The position numbers and the translations under genes are program-made. A stretch of DNA of 64,000 bases from Prionace glauca (lineage: Eukaryota; Chordata; Chondrichthyes; Carcharhiniformes; Carcharhinidae): positions 112,897,476-112,961,475 of the forward strand of contig CM075728.1 of NCBI GenBank assembly GCA_037974335.1. Reading direction: 5' to 3'. Below, piece by piece: positions 1 through 12,242 of the stretch. The first letter of the stretch is position 1. Every line of letters starts with the position of its first letter. The notes under the pieces were generated by a model. That model made no database searches and was not told where the DNA came from. It was given only the letters and a program-made list of their open reading frames with translations.

Positions 1-620
1 GAGTATTTCTGACTTGTGCGTTGTAGATGGTGGATGGGCTCAGGGGAGTCAGGAGGTGAGTTACTCACCACAATATTCTTAGCCTCTGACCTGCTCTGGT
101 AGCTACTGTGTTTGTGTGGTGAGTTCAGTTGAGTTACTGGTCAATGGTAATCCCAAGAATGTTGACAGTGGGGGGAATCAGTGATGATAACACCATTGAA
201 TGTCAAAGGGTGGTGGTTAGAGTATCGCTTATTGGTGATGGTCATTGCCTGGCATTTATGTGGTACAAATGTTACCTGCCACTTACCAGCCCAAACCTGG
301 ATATTGTCCAGAACTTGTTGCACTTAAACATGGACAGCTTCAATATCTGAGTTGTGAACAATGCTGGACACAATTATCGAGGAACATCCCCACTTCTGAC
401 CTTATGATGGAAGGAAGGTCAGAGCAGCTGAAGATTGTTGGGCCTAGGACACCAGCCTAACAAACTCCTGCAGAGATGTCCTGGAGCTGGGGTTACTGAC
501 TCTCCACAACCATCTTCTTATGTACCAGGTATGACTCTAACCAGTGGAGTGTTTGCTCCCTGATACCCATTGACTCCAGTTTGGCTAGGCCTCCTTGATG
601 CCACAGTCGTGGACAGAGAT
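1..620 (-). mobile_element. Old non-LTR retrotransposon fragment (RT part)
   Basis: On the minus strand, 141-323 encodes WAGKWQVTFVPHKCQAM, the thumb-region pattern that follows the catalytic core in LINE reverse transcriptases. The same repeat is found at 14,100-14,660, and its 3' part at 15,980-16,610; bases 1-40 match 16,570-16,610. It is decayed and cut by the window edge. The LINE clade is not certain (jockey/L2-like). Confidence 0.55.
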
Positions 621-1160
621 ATCTGTTATAGGTGGATTAGTGAGAGAAGTTGTTTTCCCTCTTGGTTCTCTCATCACCTGCTGCTGGCTCAGTCTAGCAG
701 CTATGGCTTTCAGCACTTGGCTTGCTCAGTCAGTAGTGATGATAACGAGCCACTTTTGATGATGGTCATTGAACTCCACCAGCCAGAGTATCATGTGCGC
801 TTCTAGCCTTCAGTGCATCTTCCAGTTGATTTCTTATCAATTCAACCACTTGGGTGGGGATGGGGTGTCATGGCGGAAGGTTTGCTCAATCCATTGCCCA
901 GGGCTTTGCCTATATAGGCAGTCAGTCAGGAAGATGTTCAGGCAGTGGGCACAGATTCAGCCTTGGACTGGCAATTAGTCAGAGCACTGCTCTGGGTTGT
1001 GGGCGAGATGGAATTGAGATAGGGATTAAGAAAGGAGAGAGAGAGACAAACAGAATGGGAAAGTAGACAGAGGCATTGTGCAAAAGGTAAGCAAGCAAAA
1101 AGTTGATCTGAGTTTCAGTGGATGAGACATGCAAGCTGTGTTACCCAGGGTTTGTTTGGT
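620..1160. other. Unassigned intergenic sequence
   Basis: No exon, splice-flanked hydrophobic segment or recognisable repeat was seen here. The short open frames are chance. A transmembrane exon of the minus-strand gene would be expected on this side, but none is evident. Confidence 0.3.
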
Positions 1161-1352
1161 TGATTTAGTGTTATTCCTGGTTTTCTCCCACACTCCAAAG
1201 ATGTGTTAGCTTGATTGGCCATGCTAAATTGCCCTTTGGTGTCAGGGGCATTAGCAGAGTAAATACATGGAGTTAAGGGGATAAGACCTGGGTGAGATTG
1301 TTGTCAGTACAGGCTTAAAAGGCCAAATGGCCTCCTTCTGCACTGTAGTGAT
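1160..1352 (+). mobile_element. SINE fragment (CR1-tail type), decayed
   Basis: Matches the 3' two thirds of the SINE at 43,968-44,325: the TTTCTCCCACACTCCAAAG region, then GGCCATGCTAAATTG, then the GGCCAAATGGCCTCCTTCTG end. The tRNA-like head is missing. Confidence 0.65.
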
Positions 1353-1962
1353 TCCAATTTGAAGGTGTACAATATTTCTGTTTATATTCAGTGATTTATG
1401 TTATGTTTCAAATAACTCTAGCTAGGAATGCACAGCACTGCACGTGTATGGTAATGCTGTTACATAAGTTCATGCGGACACTTCTCACCCAGAAAAACCA
1501 AACTCCAGCCTGAACGTTGTGAGTATTGTGGGTTCTCATTGGAATGAAGGTTGTTTCACAGTCGGAATTTTCAGGAATGCAACGACTAAGTAGGATCTCA
1601 CAGTATTCATTGCTCTCTGAATTAATTTGAGAATATTGGAAATTAAGTCACCATACCTGGGCCCAAATAAATTTCACTGTACAGATTATTTGAAGGTAAC
1701 ACTGTTCAACTAGTGTTGACAGCAGTTTAATAAAATTCCAACATGTGGTATTATTAAACGCAGATAAATTTTGTCTAGTTAATTTGAATAATTATTGCAT
1801 ACAATAGTCATTTAATTGTGGAATAATAAAGGGTGAATTCCTGACTTAGTCAGATGCAAATCCAAGTAGAAATCCAATAGTAATAAATAGGCATCATACT
1901 TAAATGTTTGTAAGCTACAATAAAAACACACTGAAAAATCTTTAGCAAAGAAAGGAACGTAC

Positions 1963-2292
1963 CAATCACTCGGAGTGTACTTTCTTGTGAAATGCCATCA
2001 GGATGAACTGATCGGTGAGTCACAAAACATCTGTACATATCTCCATCATCATCCAATGTTGGTACAATTATTATTCTGCTGGAAACACTGAAGGTTCCAT
2101 TATTACTGAGAGTGGTGGCTCTGGCATAGATATTTGTTAGGTTTTTTGGTTCCTTAGATCCTTTGTTTGAGATCTTTTGCCAGATGAGTCCATGCTGCTT
2201 AGGGTAAAATCCTGTAACATCACAACCCAACGTTCCCTCAGATCCAACCAAAGTCTTGATGTGTTCTCTGGATAAACTGACCACTGGCTGAG
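1963..2292 (-). CDS. C1-type Ig exon of a B7-H6-like gene (minus-strand gene, exon 3)
   Basis: This exon encodes about 110 residues of a C1-set Ig domain, expected to be the membrane-proximal ectodomain of a cell-surface protein. On the minus strand it starts after an AG acceptor (plus 2,293-2,294) and ends before a GTACGT donor (plus 1,957-1,962). It is 330 nt long, with phase-1 junctions at both ends. The C1 hallmarks are visible: LGCDVTGFYP around the B-strand cysteine, a tryptophan about 10 residues later, and MYRCFVTH around the F-strand cysteine. NLT and NGT are possible N-glycosylation sites. Human B7-H6 has a similar NMDGTFNVTS stretch where this has NNGTFSVSS. Reading on past the donor gives a hydrophobic run, but that is intron, not a transmembrane exon. 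I found no later exon before the left edge. Other V-C1 families such as tapasin-related proteins are possible but fit less well. Confidence 0.85.
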
Positions 2293-3060
2293 CTGCATTA
2301 AAGATAAATGTGAGAATAAGTCAGATAGGCTAAAAGCATTCCCAGAAAGACCTAAACCCAGATCTAAGTTATTCCACACAACCATGTTCCAAAAACAACT
2401 TCTGTCTTTCTTCAGCTGTTCCATTCATACAGGTTTCTACAAGAGGGTGCACCATTACACCCAGAGTAAATGAATCTCAAATTTGGATGGAAACATTCCA
2501 GATTCATCCGTCACCAATAAGGATGGGCAGAAATTGGAGAAGAAGTATAAAACATCTTTAACTAATCTCTAAAAGGAGGAAAAGAAAGTGGAAGAAAAAA
2601 ATACATGCAGTCTATAAATCATCTTTTAAAATCAAAGACCATCCCAAGATTTCAACAATCAATTAAATACTTTTGAAGTGTAACTGTTGTCATATAGGAA
2701 TCATGTCTGTCAATTTTCACATAGCAGCAAACAATTTGATTAACAAAGACCAGAAGATCAGTTTTCTTAAAGGTAAATCTCCCATTCTTAGGTGGATTTA
2801 AAGGATGGGACAGCACTATCTGAGAGATTGACAGGGCTTTAGTTTAGTATCTCATTGAGACACCGCACCTCAAAGTACGGAACACCCTCAGTGATGCACA
2901 ATGCAGTATCAGCTTTTAATTATTTGATTCAAGCTCTGGAGTCGGGTGCGAAACCACAAGCTTCTGACAAAGATAAAAGTGCTCCAAAAGAGACTGAATT
3001 AATACATAAGATGCTTTGATAGGAAATACCAAAAGAGAAAGATTTAGATTACTGAAGGAA
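2293..3060. other. Intron sequence of the minus-strand gene, nothing recognised
   Basis: Directly upstream of the C1 exon (gene sense). AT-rich, with no clear repeat or open exon. Intron 2 of the minus-strand gene spans 2,293-12,242 and is mostly LINE sequence further on. Confidence 0.4.
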
Positions 3061-3069
3061 TGCTGGAAT

Positions 3070-4830
3070 TGGGAGAAAATGGCAGAGGTATTGAACAGTA
3101 TTTTATTTGGTCTTCACAGAGGAAGACACAAATAACATGCCAAAAATTGATGACATGAAGGCTATGGCAGGTGAGGACCTAGAAATATCATTATCACGAA
3201 AGAGGTCGTGTTGGGCAAATTAATGGGGCTAAAGGTAGACAAATGTCCTGGTCCTGATGGAATGCATCACAGGGTACTAAAAGAGATGGCGGGAGAAATA
3301 GCAAATGCACTAGTGGTAATTTACCAAAATTTGCTGGACTCTGGGGTGGTTCCTGCAGATTAGAAAACAGTAAACGTGACGCCACTATTTAAAAAAAGGA
3401 GGTAGACAAAAGGCAGGTAATTATAGGCCAGTTAGATTAACTTCTGTAGTAGGAAAAATGCTTAGATCTATCATCAAGGAAGACATAGTGAGACATCTGG
3501 ATAGAAATTGTCCCATTGGTGAGATGCAGCATGGGTTCATGAAAGGAAGGTCATGTTTGACTAATTTGGTGGAATTCTTTAAGAACATTACGTATGCAGT
3601 GGACAATGGAGAACCTTTGGATGCGGTGTATCTAGACTTCCAGAAGGCATTTGACAAGGTGCCAGACCAAAGACTGCTACATAAGATAAAGGTGCAGTGT
3701 TAAGGGTAATATATTAGCATGGATAGGGGATTGGTTAACTAACAAAAAGCAAAGAGTGGGAGTAAATGGGTGTTTTTCTGGTTGGCGATCAGTGACTAGT
3801 GGTGTGCCTCAGGGCTCAGTGTTGGGACCACAATTGTTTACGAATTACATAGATGATTTGGAGTTGGGGACCAAGTATAGTGTGTCAAAATTCGTAGATG
3901 ATGCTAAGATGGATGGCAGAGCAGTGTCCAGAGGACGCTGAAAGTCTGCAAAGGGACACAGATAGTCTAAGTCAGTGGGGGAGGATCGGGCAGATGGAGT
4001 ACAATGTTGGTAAATGTGAGGTCATTCATTTTGGTAGGAATAACAGCAAAATGGATTATTATTTAAATGGTAAAAAATTGCAGCATGTTGCTATGCAGAG
4101 GGACCTGGGTGTTCTTGTGCAAGACTCATAAGGAGTTGGTTTGCAGGTGCAGCAGGTAATTAAGAAGGCAAATGGAATTTTGTCCTTCATTGCTAGAGGA
4201 ATGGAGTTTGAAAACAGCGAGGTTATCTTGCTGCTGTACAAGGTGCTGGTGAGGGCAACACCTGGAATACTGTGTACAGTTTTGGTCTCCTTACTTGAGA
4301 AAGAATAAACTGGCACTGGAGGAGGTGCAAAGGGGATTCACTAGGTTGATTCTAGAGTTGAGAGAGTTGGCTTATGAGGAGAGACTGAGTAGACTGGGGC
4401 TATACTCATTGGAATTCAGAAGAATGAGGGGAAATCTTATAGAAACATAAAAGATTATGAAGGGAATAGATAAGATAGAGGCAGAGAAGTTGTTTCCATT
4501 GGCAGGTGAAACTAGAACTAGGGGGCATGGCCTCAAAATAAAAGGAAGCAGATTTATGACTGAGTTGAGAAGGAATCTCTTCACACAAAGGGTTGTGAAT
4601 CTATGGAATTCCCTGCCCAGTGAATCAGTTGATGCTACCTCATTGAATGTTTTTAAGGCAAGGATAGATAAATTTTTGAACAGTAAAGGAATTAAGAGTT
4701 ATGGTGAGTGGGTGGGTAAGTGGAGCTGAGTCCATGGAAAGATCAGCCATGATTTTATTGAATGGCGGAGCAGGCTCAATGGGCTAGAACGTCTATTCCT
4801 GTTCCTAGTTATTATGTTCTTATTAAGCCC
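3070..4830 (+). mobile_element. CR1 LINE, RT part, 5' truncated and broken
   Basis: Runs from the segment before the RT domain (MAEVLN-like at about 3,080) through the fingers (CPGPDGMHH near 3,247), the FMKGRSCLTNL motif (3,538-3,570), YLDFQKAFDKVP (3,630-3,665) and [10 protein letters not shown] (3,803-3,830) to the C-terminal region RVVNLWNSLPSE (about 4,590). The active site reads FVDDAK at 3,892. The frame is interrupted by several stops and shifts. The 3' end CTAGTTATTATGTTCTTA (to 4,830) is a CR1-type tail. It lies in intron 2 of the minus-strand gene, antisense to it. Confidence 0.85.
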
Positions 4831-4834
4831 TTTC

Positions 4835-5865
4835 ATAATCTTTAATGTTTCAATAACATTACCTCTTGAGTTCTTGTATTTCCAGAGAATACGGACTTAA
4901 TGTATTCAACCTCACATCATAGGTAACCTCTCATCAAAGGGAACGATCAAGTGAACCCTTTTCGTTGCAGGCTTTGATGTTCAGCCTTTAAATTAAGCAC
5001 TATTTTGATCCCTTCAAGTAACCAGATCAAGTCACAAAATTCCCTGAAAAAGCTGTTTTCATTTCAAGCTATAGCAAGGACCCTGTAAAGTCATAGGTTA
5101 CAGACTGTATGTAGCCAGAATTCAGGGATACACAAGCAATTATAGTTTCAAATTCAATTACATGTAATTGACATATTCCAATCAAGGTATAGGGGTTCTC
5201 TCTATCCATTCACAGCTTCTGATTAAGGTTTTGTCACACAAGATACAGATATTAAAACCAATCACAATCCTTTATGTCGACTTAATTATATCCAATCAGT
5301 GTGAAGACTTGATCAATGTTAGCTGATATCATTGTTACAAGTTATCATTCATGTTCCAATGTGTGTCTGTGGATATCGTTTCCTCTTCCCATGTCCAGAT
5401 GTCTGATTCAATGAATTCTCTCAGACTAAAGGGCTTGATGCTTATCTGTGTTGGCTTTTATAAAGGCTTCTGTTTTTTCTCATAGCAGCTTATGTGATTT
5501 TTAATCTCATGTGATTATTAATCCTTTCACATGCTGTCCCACCTCCAATGAAAGAAAATCATTTCTTAAGTACGGAGACCAAAATTGCTCAAAGTATTCC
5601 ACAGTATGATTCTTGTACTCCAATCTCCATGAAATAAAGGGCAACATGCTGTTTGCTTTCCTAACTGTTTTACTGTATCTGCATGATAACTTTGTGTCAC
5701 CTGTACGAGTAATTCAAGTCAAGTTTCATGCCTTTTAAAAAGCATGCATTCCAACCTAGCTCTATAAAATCAGCAAACCTATATACATTATTCACCACCT
5801 CTTTATCTAAGACAGCAACATAGATTGTAAATAGCTAAGGCCCCAACACTGATCCTTGAAATTTT
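4835..5865 (-). mobile_element. Old CR1-like LINE, two pieces around an unassigned insert
   Basis: 4,835-5,000 and 5,565-5,865 read on the minus strand like the 3' half of a CR1 RT region (compare 53,105-53,500). About 565 bases between them (5,000-5,565) are AT-rich and unrelated, and may be an insertion of an unrecognised element. Heavily decayed. Confidence 0.5.
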
Positions 5866-6474
5866 CTAAATCCAGGACAAGCAGGAAGTAGACAATATGA
5901 ATTTGAAAAGAATTGCTGCGGTAATTTGCCTTCAGTGAACACAGATTCTTCAAGGTTATGGAAAGAGTGCACACAGAGTGAGTAAGAGTAGTGGTAAAAA
6001 AACCCTCAGATATCCAATAGTATATCTGTCATAATATCAATTTCTTGAGTAACTTTTAAAAATTATATTTCATAGTAATGCTCTCGGAATTGTGTTCAAA
6101 ACTTTCACCATTTGATTTATTCAATATTAGCAGCATTCTCTTTGTTTGCCTTGGCTGCAGTTCCAATGTAGCTGTGTGGGTACATTTCTTCTGCATATTA
6201 CTTTTCTCCCGTTAGGTCGCTTGACGGCTCTAGAGCTGTGGATGGATTCACTTTGGAGCATCTGCGATGCTGAGAAAGTTGTGGACAGCACATTCAGTGA
6301 GCTGGTCACACCGCAGATAAAATTTGCTAAGGGAGATAGGGAAAGGGTGACCGCCAGACAGGAAGAATAGGAAGGGAGTGCAGGGGTCCCTTGCAGTTGT
6401 CTCCTTTCAAAAAGATATACCGTTTTCGGTACTGAAGGGGGAGATAGCTCACACATACTGAAGGGGGAGATAAC
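5866..6474. other. Unassigned sequence with a small local repeat
   Basis: No gene recognised. ACTGAAGGGGGAGATA occurs twice (about 6,434 and 6,459), directly before the truncated CR1 that starts at 6,475. This may be a by-product of that insertion. Confidence 0.3.
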
Positions 6475-7906
6475 CGTTCTTTAAGAAGGGTGGCAGGCAG
6501 AAGGCAGGGAATTATAGGCCGGTTAGTTTAACGTCTGGTGTAGGTAAAATGTTAGAATCCGTCATCAAGGAGGAAATAGCAAGGCATCTTGAGGGGAATT
6601 GCTTGATAGAGCAGACGCAGCACGGTTTCGTTAAGGGGAAGTCGTGTCTGACAAATTTATTGGAGTTCTACGAGGATGTGTCTAGGGCGGTGGATAGAGG
6701 AGAGCTGGTGGATGTGGTCTTTCTTGATTTTCAGAAGGCGTTTGACAAGGTACCTCACAAGAGGTTATTGCAGAAGGTAAGGGGGCATGGAGTTGGGGGT
6801 AGGGTGTTAGCGTGGATAGAGGATTGGTTGTCAAATAGGAGGCAGAGAGTGGGGGTCAATGGGTGCTATTCGGATTGGCGGTTGGTGACTCGTGGAGTGC
6901 CCCAGGGGTCGGTGCTGGGGCTCAGCTATTTACCATTTATATAGATGATCTGGAGGAGGGAACCGAGTGTATGATGTCAAAATTTGCTAATGACACCAAG
7001 ATTGATGGAACGGCAAATTGCGTGGAGGGTGTGGAGAGTCGGCAGAAGGATCTAGCTGGGAGAATGGGCCAGGAACTGGCAAATGGAATTTAATGTTGGC
7101 AAGTGCAAGATGGTCCACTTTGGTAGGAATAATGGTAGGAAGGACTATTACTTACGTGGCGAAAAACTGCAGCAGGCGACGGTGCAGAGGAACCTCGGGG
7201 TCCTTGTGCATGAGTCGCAAAAGCCCAGCATGCAGGTGCAGCAGGTGGTCAGGAAGACGAATGGGATGCTGGCCTTCATAGTGAGGGGGATTGAATATAA
7301 AAGTAGGGAGGTCTTGCTGCAGCTGTATAGGGCATTGGTGAGGCCACAGCTGGAGTACTGTGTGCAGTTTTGGTCGCCACACTTACGCAAGGATATTTTG
7401 ACCTGGGAGGGAGTGCAGAGGAGGTTTATTAGGCTGATACCGGAATTGAGGGGGTTGAGCTATGAGGAGAGGCTGAATAAACTAGGCTTGTACTCGTTAG
7501 AGTTTAGAAGAATGAGGGGAGATCTCATTGAGACATATAAGATGATGAATGGGATGGATAGGATAGAGGTGGAGAGACTCTTCCCGCTCAGAAAGGACAG
7601 TAGGACTAGGGGGCACAGCCTCAAGATAAAGGGGGGGCGGTTTAGAACGGAGTTGAGGAGGAACTTCTTCACTCAAAGGGTGGTGAATCTCTGGAATTCT
7701 CTGCCCGTTGAAGTGGTGGAGGCTGCCTCGCTAAATATTTTTAAGACGCGGGTTGATGGGTTTTTGATAAGCGAGGGGATTAAGGGTTATGGGGAGAGGA
7801 CGGGAATGTGGAACTGAGCCACGACAGATCAGCCATGATCTTATTGAATGGCGGGGCAGGCTCGAAGGGCTAGATGGCCTACTCCTGCTCCTATTTCTTA
7901 TGTTCT
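6475..7906 (+). mobile_element. CR1 LINE of the young subfamily, 5' truncated
   Basis: Starts abruptly at TTTAAGAAGGGTG (6,480), inside the RT fingers, compared with the longer copy at 58,275-60,204. FVKGKSCLTNL and FLDFQKAFDKVPHK are intact, and the active site reads FANDTK (6,980), so this copy has lost the first catalytic aspartate. An open frame from 7,083 to 7,817 covers the C-terminal 244 residues. The 3' end is TTCTTATGTTCTTA. One frame change lies near 6,920. Confidence 0.92.
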
Positions 7907-7910
7907 TACA

Positions 7911-10900
7911 AGGGGAAGGTGGCAGCAGCCAGGTTCATGGCACCGTGGCTGGCTCTACTACACAGGAGGGCAGAAAAACATAGTGGCAGAGCTATAGTGA
8001 TAGGGGATTCAATTGTAAGGGGAATAGACAGGTGTTTCTGAGGATGCAAATGGGATTTCAGGATTGTATGTTGCCTCTCTGGTGCAAGGGTCAAAGATGT
8101 CTCGGAGCAGCTGCAGGGCATTCTGGAGGGGGAGGATGAACAGCTAGCTATCATAGTGCATATAGGCACCCACAATACAGGTGAAAAAGAAACATGATGA
8201 GGTCCTAGAAGCTGAATTTAGGAAATTAGGAGCTAAACTAAAAAGTAGAATCTCAAAGGTAGTCTTCTCAAGATTGCCAAGTGCCACGTGCTAGTCAGAG
8301 TCGGAATGTCAGGCTAGCCAAGATGAATACATGGCATGAGGGATGGTTCAAGATGGAGGGATTCAAATTCCTGGGACATTGGAATTGGTTCTGGGCCAGG
8401 TGGGGCCAGGACAAATTAGATGGTCTGCACCTGGCAGGACTGGAACCAATGTCCTGGGGGGGTGCTTGCCAGTGCTGTTGGGAAGGTTTTAGTCTGATGT
8501 GGTGGGGAATGGAAACCAATTCAGGAAACCAGAGGGAAGTAAAGTGGGGACAGAGACAAAAGGCAGTAAGGGGAAAGGTGGAAGGCAGAAAAACCAAAGA
8601 CAAAAATCTAAAAGGTCCACATTACATTTTAATTCTAAGAGGGCAATAAATGCCAAAAAAACCTTAAATTCTGTCTCAATGGAAGGAGTATTTGTAATAA
8701 AATGGATGAACTAACTGCGCAGAAAGTTAATAATGGGTACGATGTAATTGAGATCACGGAGACCTGGCTCCAGGATGACCAAGGATGGGAACTCACCATC
8801 CAGGGGTATTCAATATTCAGGAAAAATAGTAAGAGGAAAGAGGGGTGGGGTAGTGTGCTGGTTAAAGAGGAGATTAACACAATAATAACGAAGAACATTA
8901 GCCTGGACGATGCAAGATCTATATGGATGGAGCTGCCAAACAACAAAGGACAAAAAACACCAGTGGGATTGTGTACAGACCACCAAAGTAGTAGAAGTCA
9001 GGGATGACATCAAGCAGGAAATTAGAGATGCGTGCAGTAAGGGTACAGCAGTTATCATGGGTGACTTCAATCTGCATATTAACTGGGCTCACCACAGTGC
9101 AATGGAGGAGCATTTCTTGTAATGTACAAGGAGTGGTTTTTTCAACAAATATGTTGAGCAACCAACTATAGAGTAGGCCATTCTAGATTGAATATTGTGT
9201 AATGAGAGAGGATTAATTAGCAACCTTGTGGTGTGAGGTCCTTTGGAGGAGATTGACCACTATATGGTAGAATTCTTCATTCAGATGGCAAGTGACACAG
9301 TTAAGTCTGAAACAAGGTCCTGAACTTGAGGGAAGCTAACTTTGGTATGAGACGGGTATTGGCTAGGATAAGCTAGAAAAGGATACTTAAGGGATTGACA
9401 GTGGATAGGCAATGACAGATATTTAAAGAACACCATGAATGAACTTCAACACTGTGCATCCCTGTCTGGTGTAAGAATAAAACAGGGAAGGTGGTTCATC
9501 CATAGCTAACAAGGGAAAGCAGGGATAGTCTGAAAGCCAAAGAGGAGGCATATAAACTGGCCCAAAAAAGCAGAGTACTGTGAGAAATTTAAAATCCAGC
9601 AGAGGAAATCAAAAGGTCTAATTTGAAAGGAGAAAATGAGAGTGGCTTGCAGAAAACATAAAAACTGACTGTAAAAGCTTCTATAGACATGTGAAGAGAA
9701 AAACACTGGTGAAGACAAATGTAGGTCCCTTACAGTTAAAATCACATAAATTCGTCAGGGGCAACAAAGAGATGGCAGACCAGCTGAACAAATACTTTGG
9801 ATCTGTCTTCACTAAGGAAGACACAAATAACCATCCAGAAATCCTAGGGGACAGAAAGTTTAGCATGAAGGAGGAACTGAAGAACACTGTTATTAGTCAG
9901 GAAATTATATTGGAAAAATTCCTGGGATTAAAACCCGATAAGTCCTCAAAGCTGCCTGCTCTGCATCCCAGAGTACTCAGGAAGTGGTTCTAGGAATAGT
10001 GCATGCATTTTTGATCACTTTCCGCTATTCATTTCCAGTGAATTGGAGGGTGGCTAACATAATCCCACTTTTTAAAAAAGGAGGGAGAGAGAAAATACGG
10101 AAATATTGGCCAATTAGCCTGACACTGGTGGTGGGGAAATGCCGGAGTCAGTTATTAAGGATGTAATGATTGAGCAGGATTGGCCCAAGTCAGCATGGAT
10201 TCACTAAAGGGGAATTGTGCTTGACAAATTTTCTGGAATTTTTTGAGGATGTGATCAGTACTGTGGACAAGGGTGAACCAGAGGATGTTTGAATCTTGTA
10301 CTTTCAGAACACTTTTGAGAAAGTCCCACACCAACGATTAGTGAGCAAAATTAAAGCTCATGGAATTGGGGGTAATGTATTGACATGGATTGAGAACTGG
10401 TTGGCAGACGGGAAGCAGAGAGTAGGAATAAATGTGTCCTTTTCAGAGTGACAGGCAGTGGCTAGTAGGATACTGCAGGGTTCGATGCTGGGGATCCCAG
10501 CTATTCACAATATACATTAATGATTTGGATGAAGGAATTGAACGCAATGTCTTCAAATTTGCAGATGACACTAAGCTCGGTGGCAGTTTGTGCTGTGAGG
10601 AGGATGCTCAGAGGCTGCAGGGTGATTTGAACAGGCTGGCTGAGTGGCAAATGCAATATCATGTGGATAAGTACAAGGTTATCCACTTTGGTGGCAAAAG
10701 CAGGAAAAAAGATTATGATCTGAATGGTGACAGTTTAGGGAAAAGGGAAGTGCAACATTACCTAGGTGTTATGATGGAACAGTCACTGAAGGTTGGTATT
10801 CAGGTACAGCAGGTGGTGAGGAAAACCTTCATAGCAAGAGGATCTGAATATAGGAATAAGGATGTTTTGCTGCAATTGTACAAGGCCTTGGTAAGGCCAC

Positions 10901-11440
10901 ACCTTGAGTTTTATGTGCAGTTTTGGCCTCTTAGTCTGAGTGATATGATATTGCATTCTTGCCATTGAAGGAGTCCAGTGGAGGTTCACCAGATTGATTC
11001 CTGGAATGGCAAGGCTGAAATAGGAAGAGAGATTGGATTGACTCAGCTTGTACTTACTGGAATTCCGGAGAGGGAATCTCATTGAAACATATAACATCCT
11101 GATGGGACAGGACAGGCTAAATGTGGGAAGAATGCTCCCGATGTTGGTGAAGTGCAGAACCAGGGGTCGGAGTCTAAGATTAAGGGGTTAGGCATTCAGG
11201 ATTGAGATGAGAAAGATCATCTCCACTCATAGTTGTGAACCTGTGGAATTCTCTACCACAAAGCTTAGTTAGGTATGTTCAAGAGGGAACTGGACATGGC
11301 CCTTGCAGCTGAAGAGCTCAAAGAAGAGAAAGTGGGAGTGGGATACTGGAAGTGCGTGTCAGCCATGATCATATTGAATGGTGGTGCAGGTTCAAAGGGC
11401 TGAATGGTCTACTCCTGCACCTATTTTCTATGTTTTCTGT
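7911..11440 (+). mobile_element. CR1 LINE, nearly full length, with ORF1 esterase and endonuclease regions
   Basis: A second CR1 subfamily starts immediately after the previous element. 7,983-8,510 resembles the SGNH-type esterase of CR1 ORF1: IGDSIVRGIDR-like near 8,003, then an IGTHNTGE block near 8,160, then DGLHL near 8,420. 8,704-9,120 is the AP endonuclease start, with EITETWL and a GDFNLHINW block. RT follows: FADDTKLGG at about 10,558, and the C-terminal region to 11,280. The tail is CTATTTTCTATGTTTTCTG. Many stops and shifts mark it as dead. It is the only copy in the window that keeps all three parts. Confidence 0.82.
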
Positions 11441-12192
11441 TCTGAGCAGTTAAATTTGTCAGAGTACTCCGCTTGATGAAACTTTTGGACATTTTATTGC
11501 TCATCACAGTCAGGCATCAGATGATTTTCTAATTGCTTTAATCCAGTGTTATCAAGCAGATACTGTAGATTGCATTGGTGTCACATAAAACTCATCTACT
11601 CCACCAACATTCACCCTCTCTTTTAACCTTAAGAGAAATATCGCGGCTGCACTATTGAGTTTCCACATTCTCACACTACCTACTTTGCTGATCTAAGAAG
11701 TGAAATTGTCAATTCCACACCAAAAATAAGATTCTTCAAATTAATTCCACACACTGCTAGGTGATAGAGCAGAACATCATTCCATGGGCGCCATATTACA
11801 AAAGAAATCCGAGGTACGGAACCAGCTACACCACCCTCCCCCCACCCCCCACCATCATAGCCCTTTGGCTCTGCTTCTGGTGGGCAATGCCAAGGTGCCC
11901 AATAGGCTGAGCCCAGTCATGCCCCCAACTATGTGAGGGTTCAGATGGCCTCATGAGCCTCCCCAGTGAGGCCATGGCACCTGGTCTCTGCTGGTGGAGA
12001 CCAGCTGTGTTTGTTGCCAGTGTGTGGACCAAACTGGATTTTTCATCCCGCACACAACCTTACTGGCTCGCTGCGGCAGTTGATCGTTGTGGCAAGGCAA
12101 TAAGATCATGTCCTCAGGCTTCACGGATGAAAAAGTAAGGTATCAACCCAAGGAGCCACTGAATCCAATTGCAGTCTGCTTATTTTACAGCT
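11441..12192. other. Intron sequence, partly a repeat shared with 36.1-36.3 kb
   Basis: 11,441-11,790 shows nothing recognisable. 11,820-12,030 shares CCTGGTCTCTGCTGGTGGAG with 36,287-36,310 and similar GC-rich wording around it, so both are probably copies of an unnamed repeat. No coding exon seen. Confidence 0.35.
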
Positions 12193-12242
12193 CTAGCTTA
12201 GCATTTCTCTAACACCAGAAATAGCATTACAGAGGGTCTTAC

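Noticed and set aside
1850-1962. Hydrophobic continuation after the minus-strand C1 exon (SLLKIFQCVFIVAYKHL) as a transmembrane segment
   Set aside because: It follows a good GTACGT donor and contains no charged stop-transfer sequence; most likely intron read-through.
6434-6474. ACTGAAGGGGGAGATA direct repeat as target duplication of the CR1 at 6,475
   Set aside because: Both copies lie on the left side of the element; no copy after the 3' end at 7,906.
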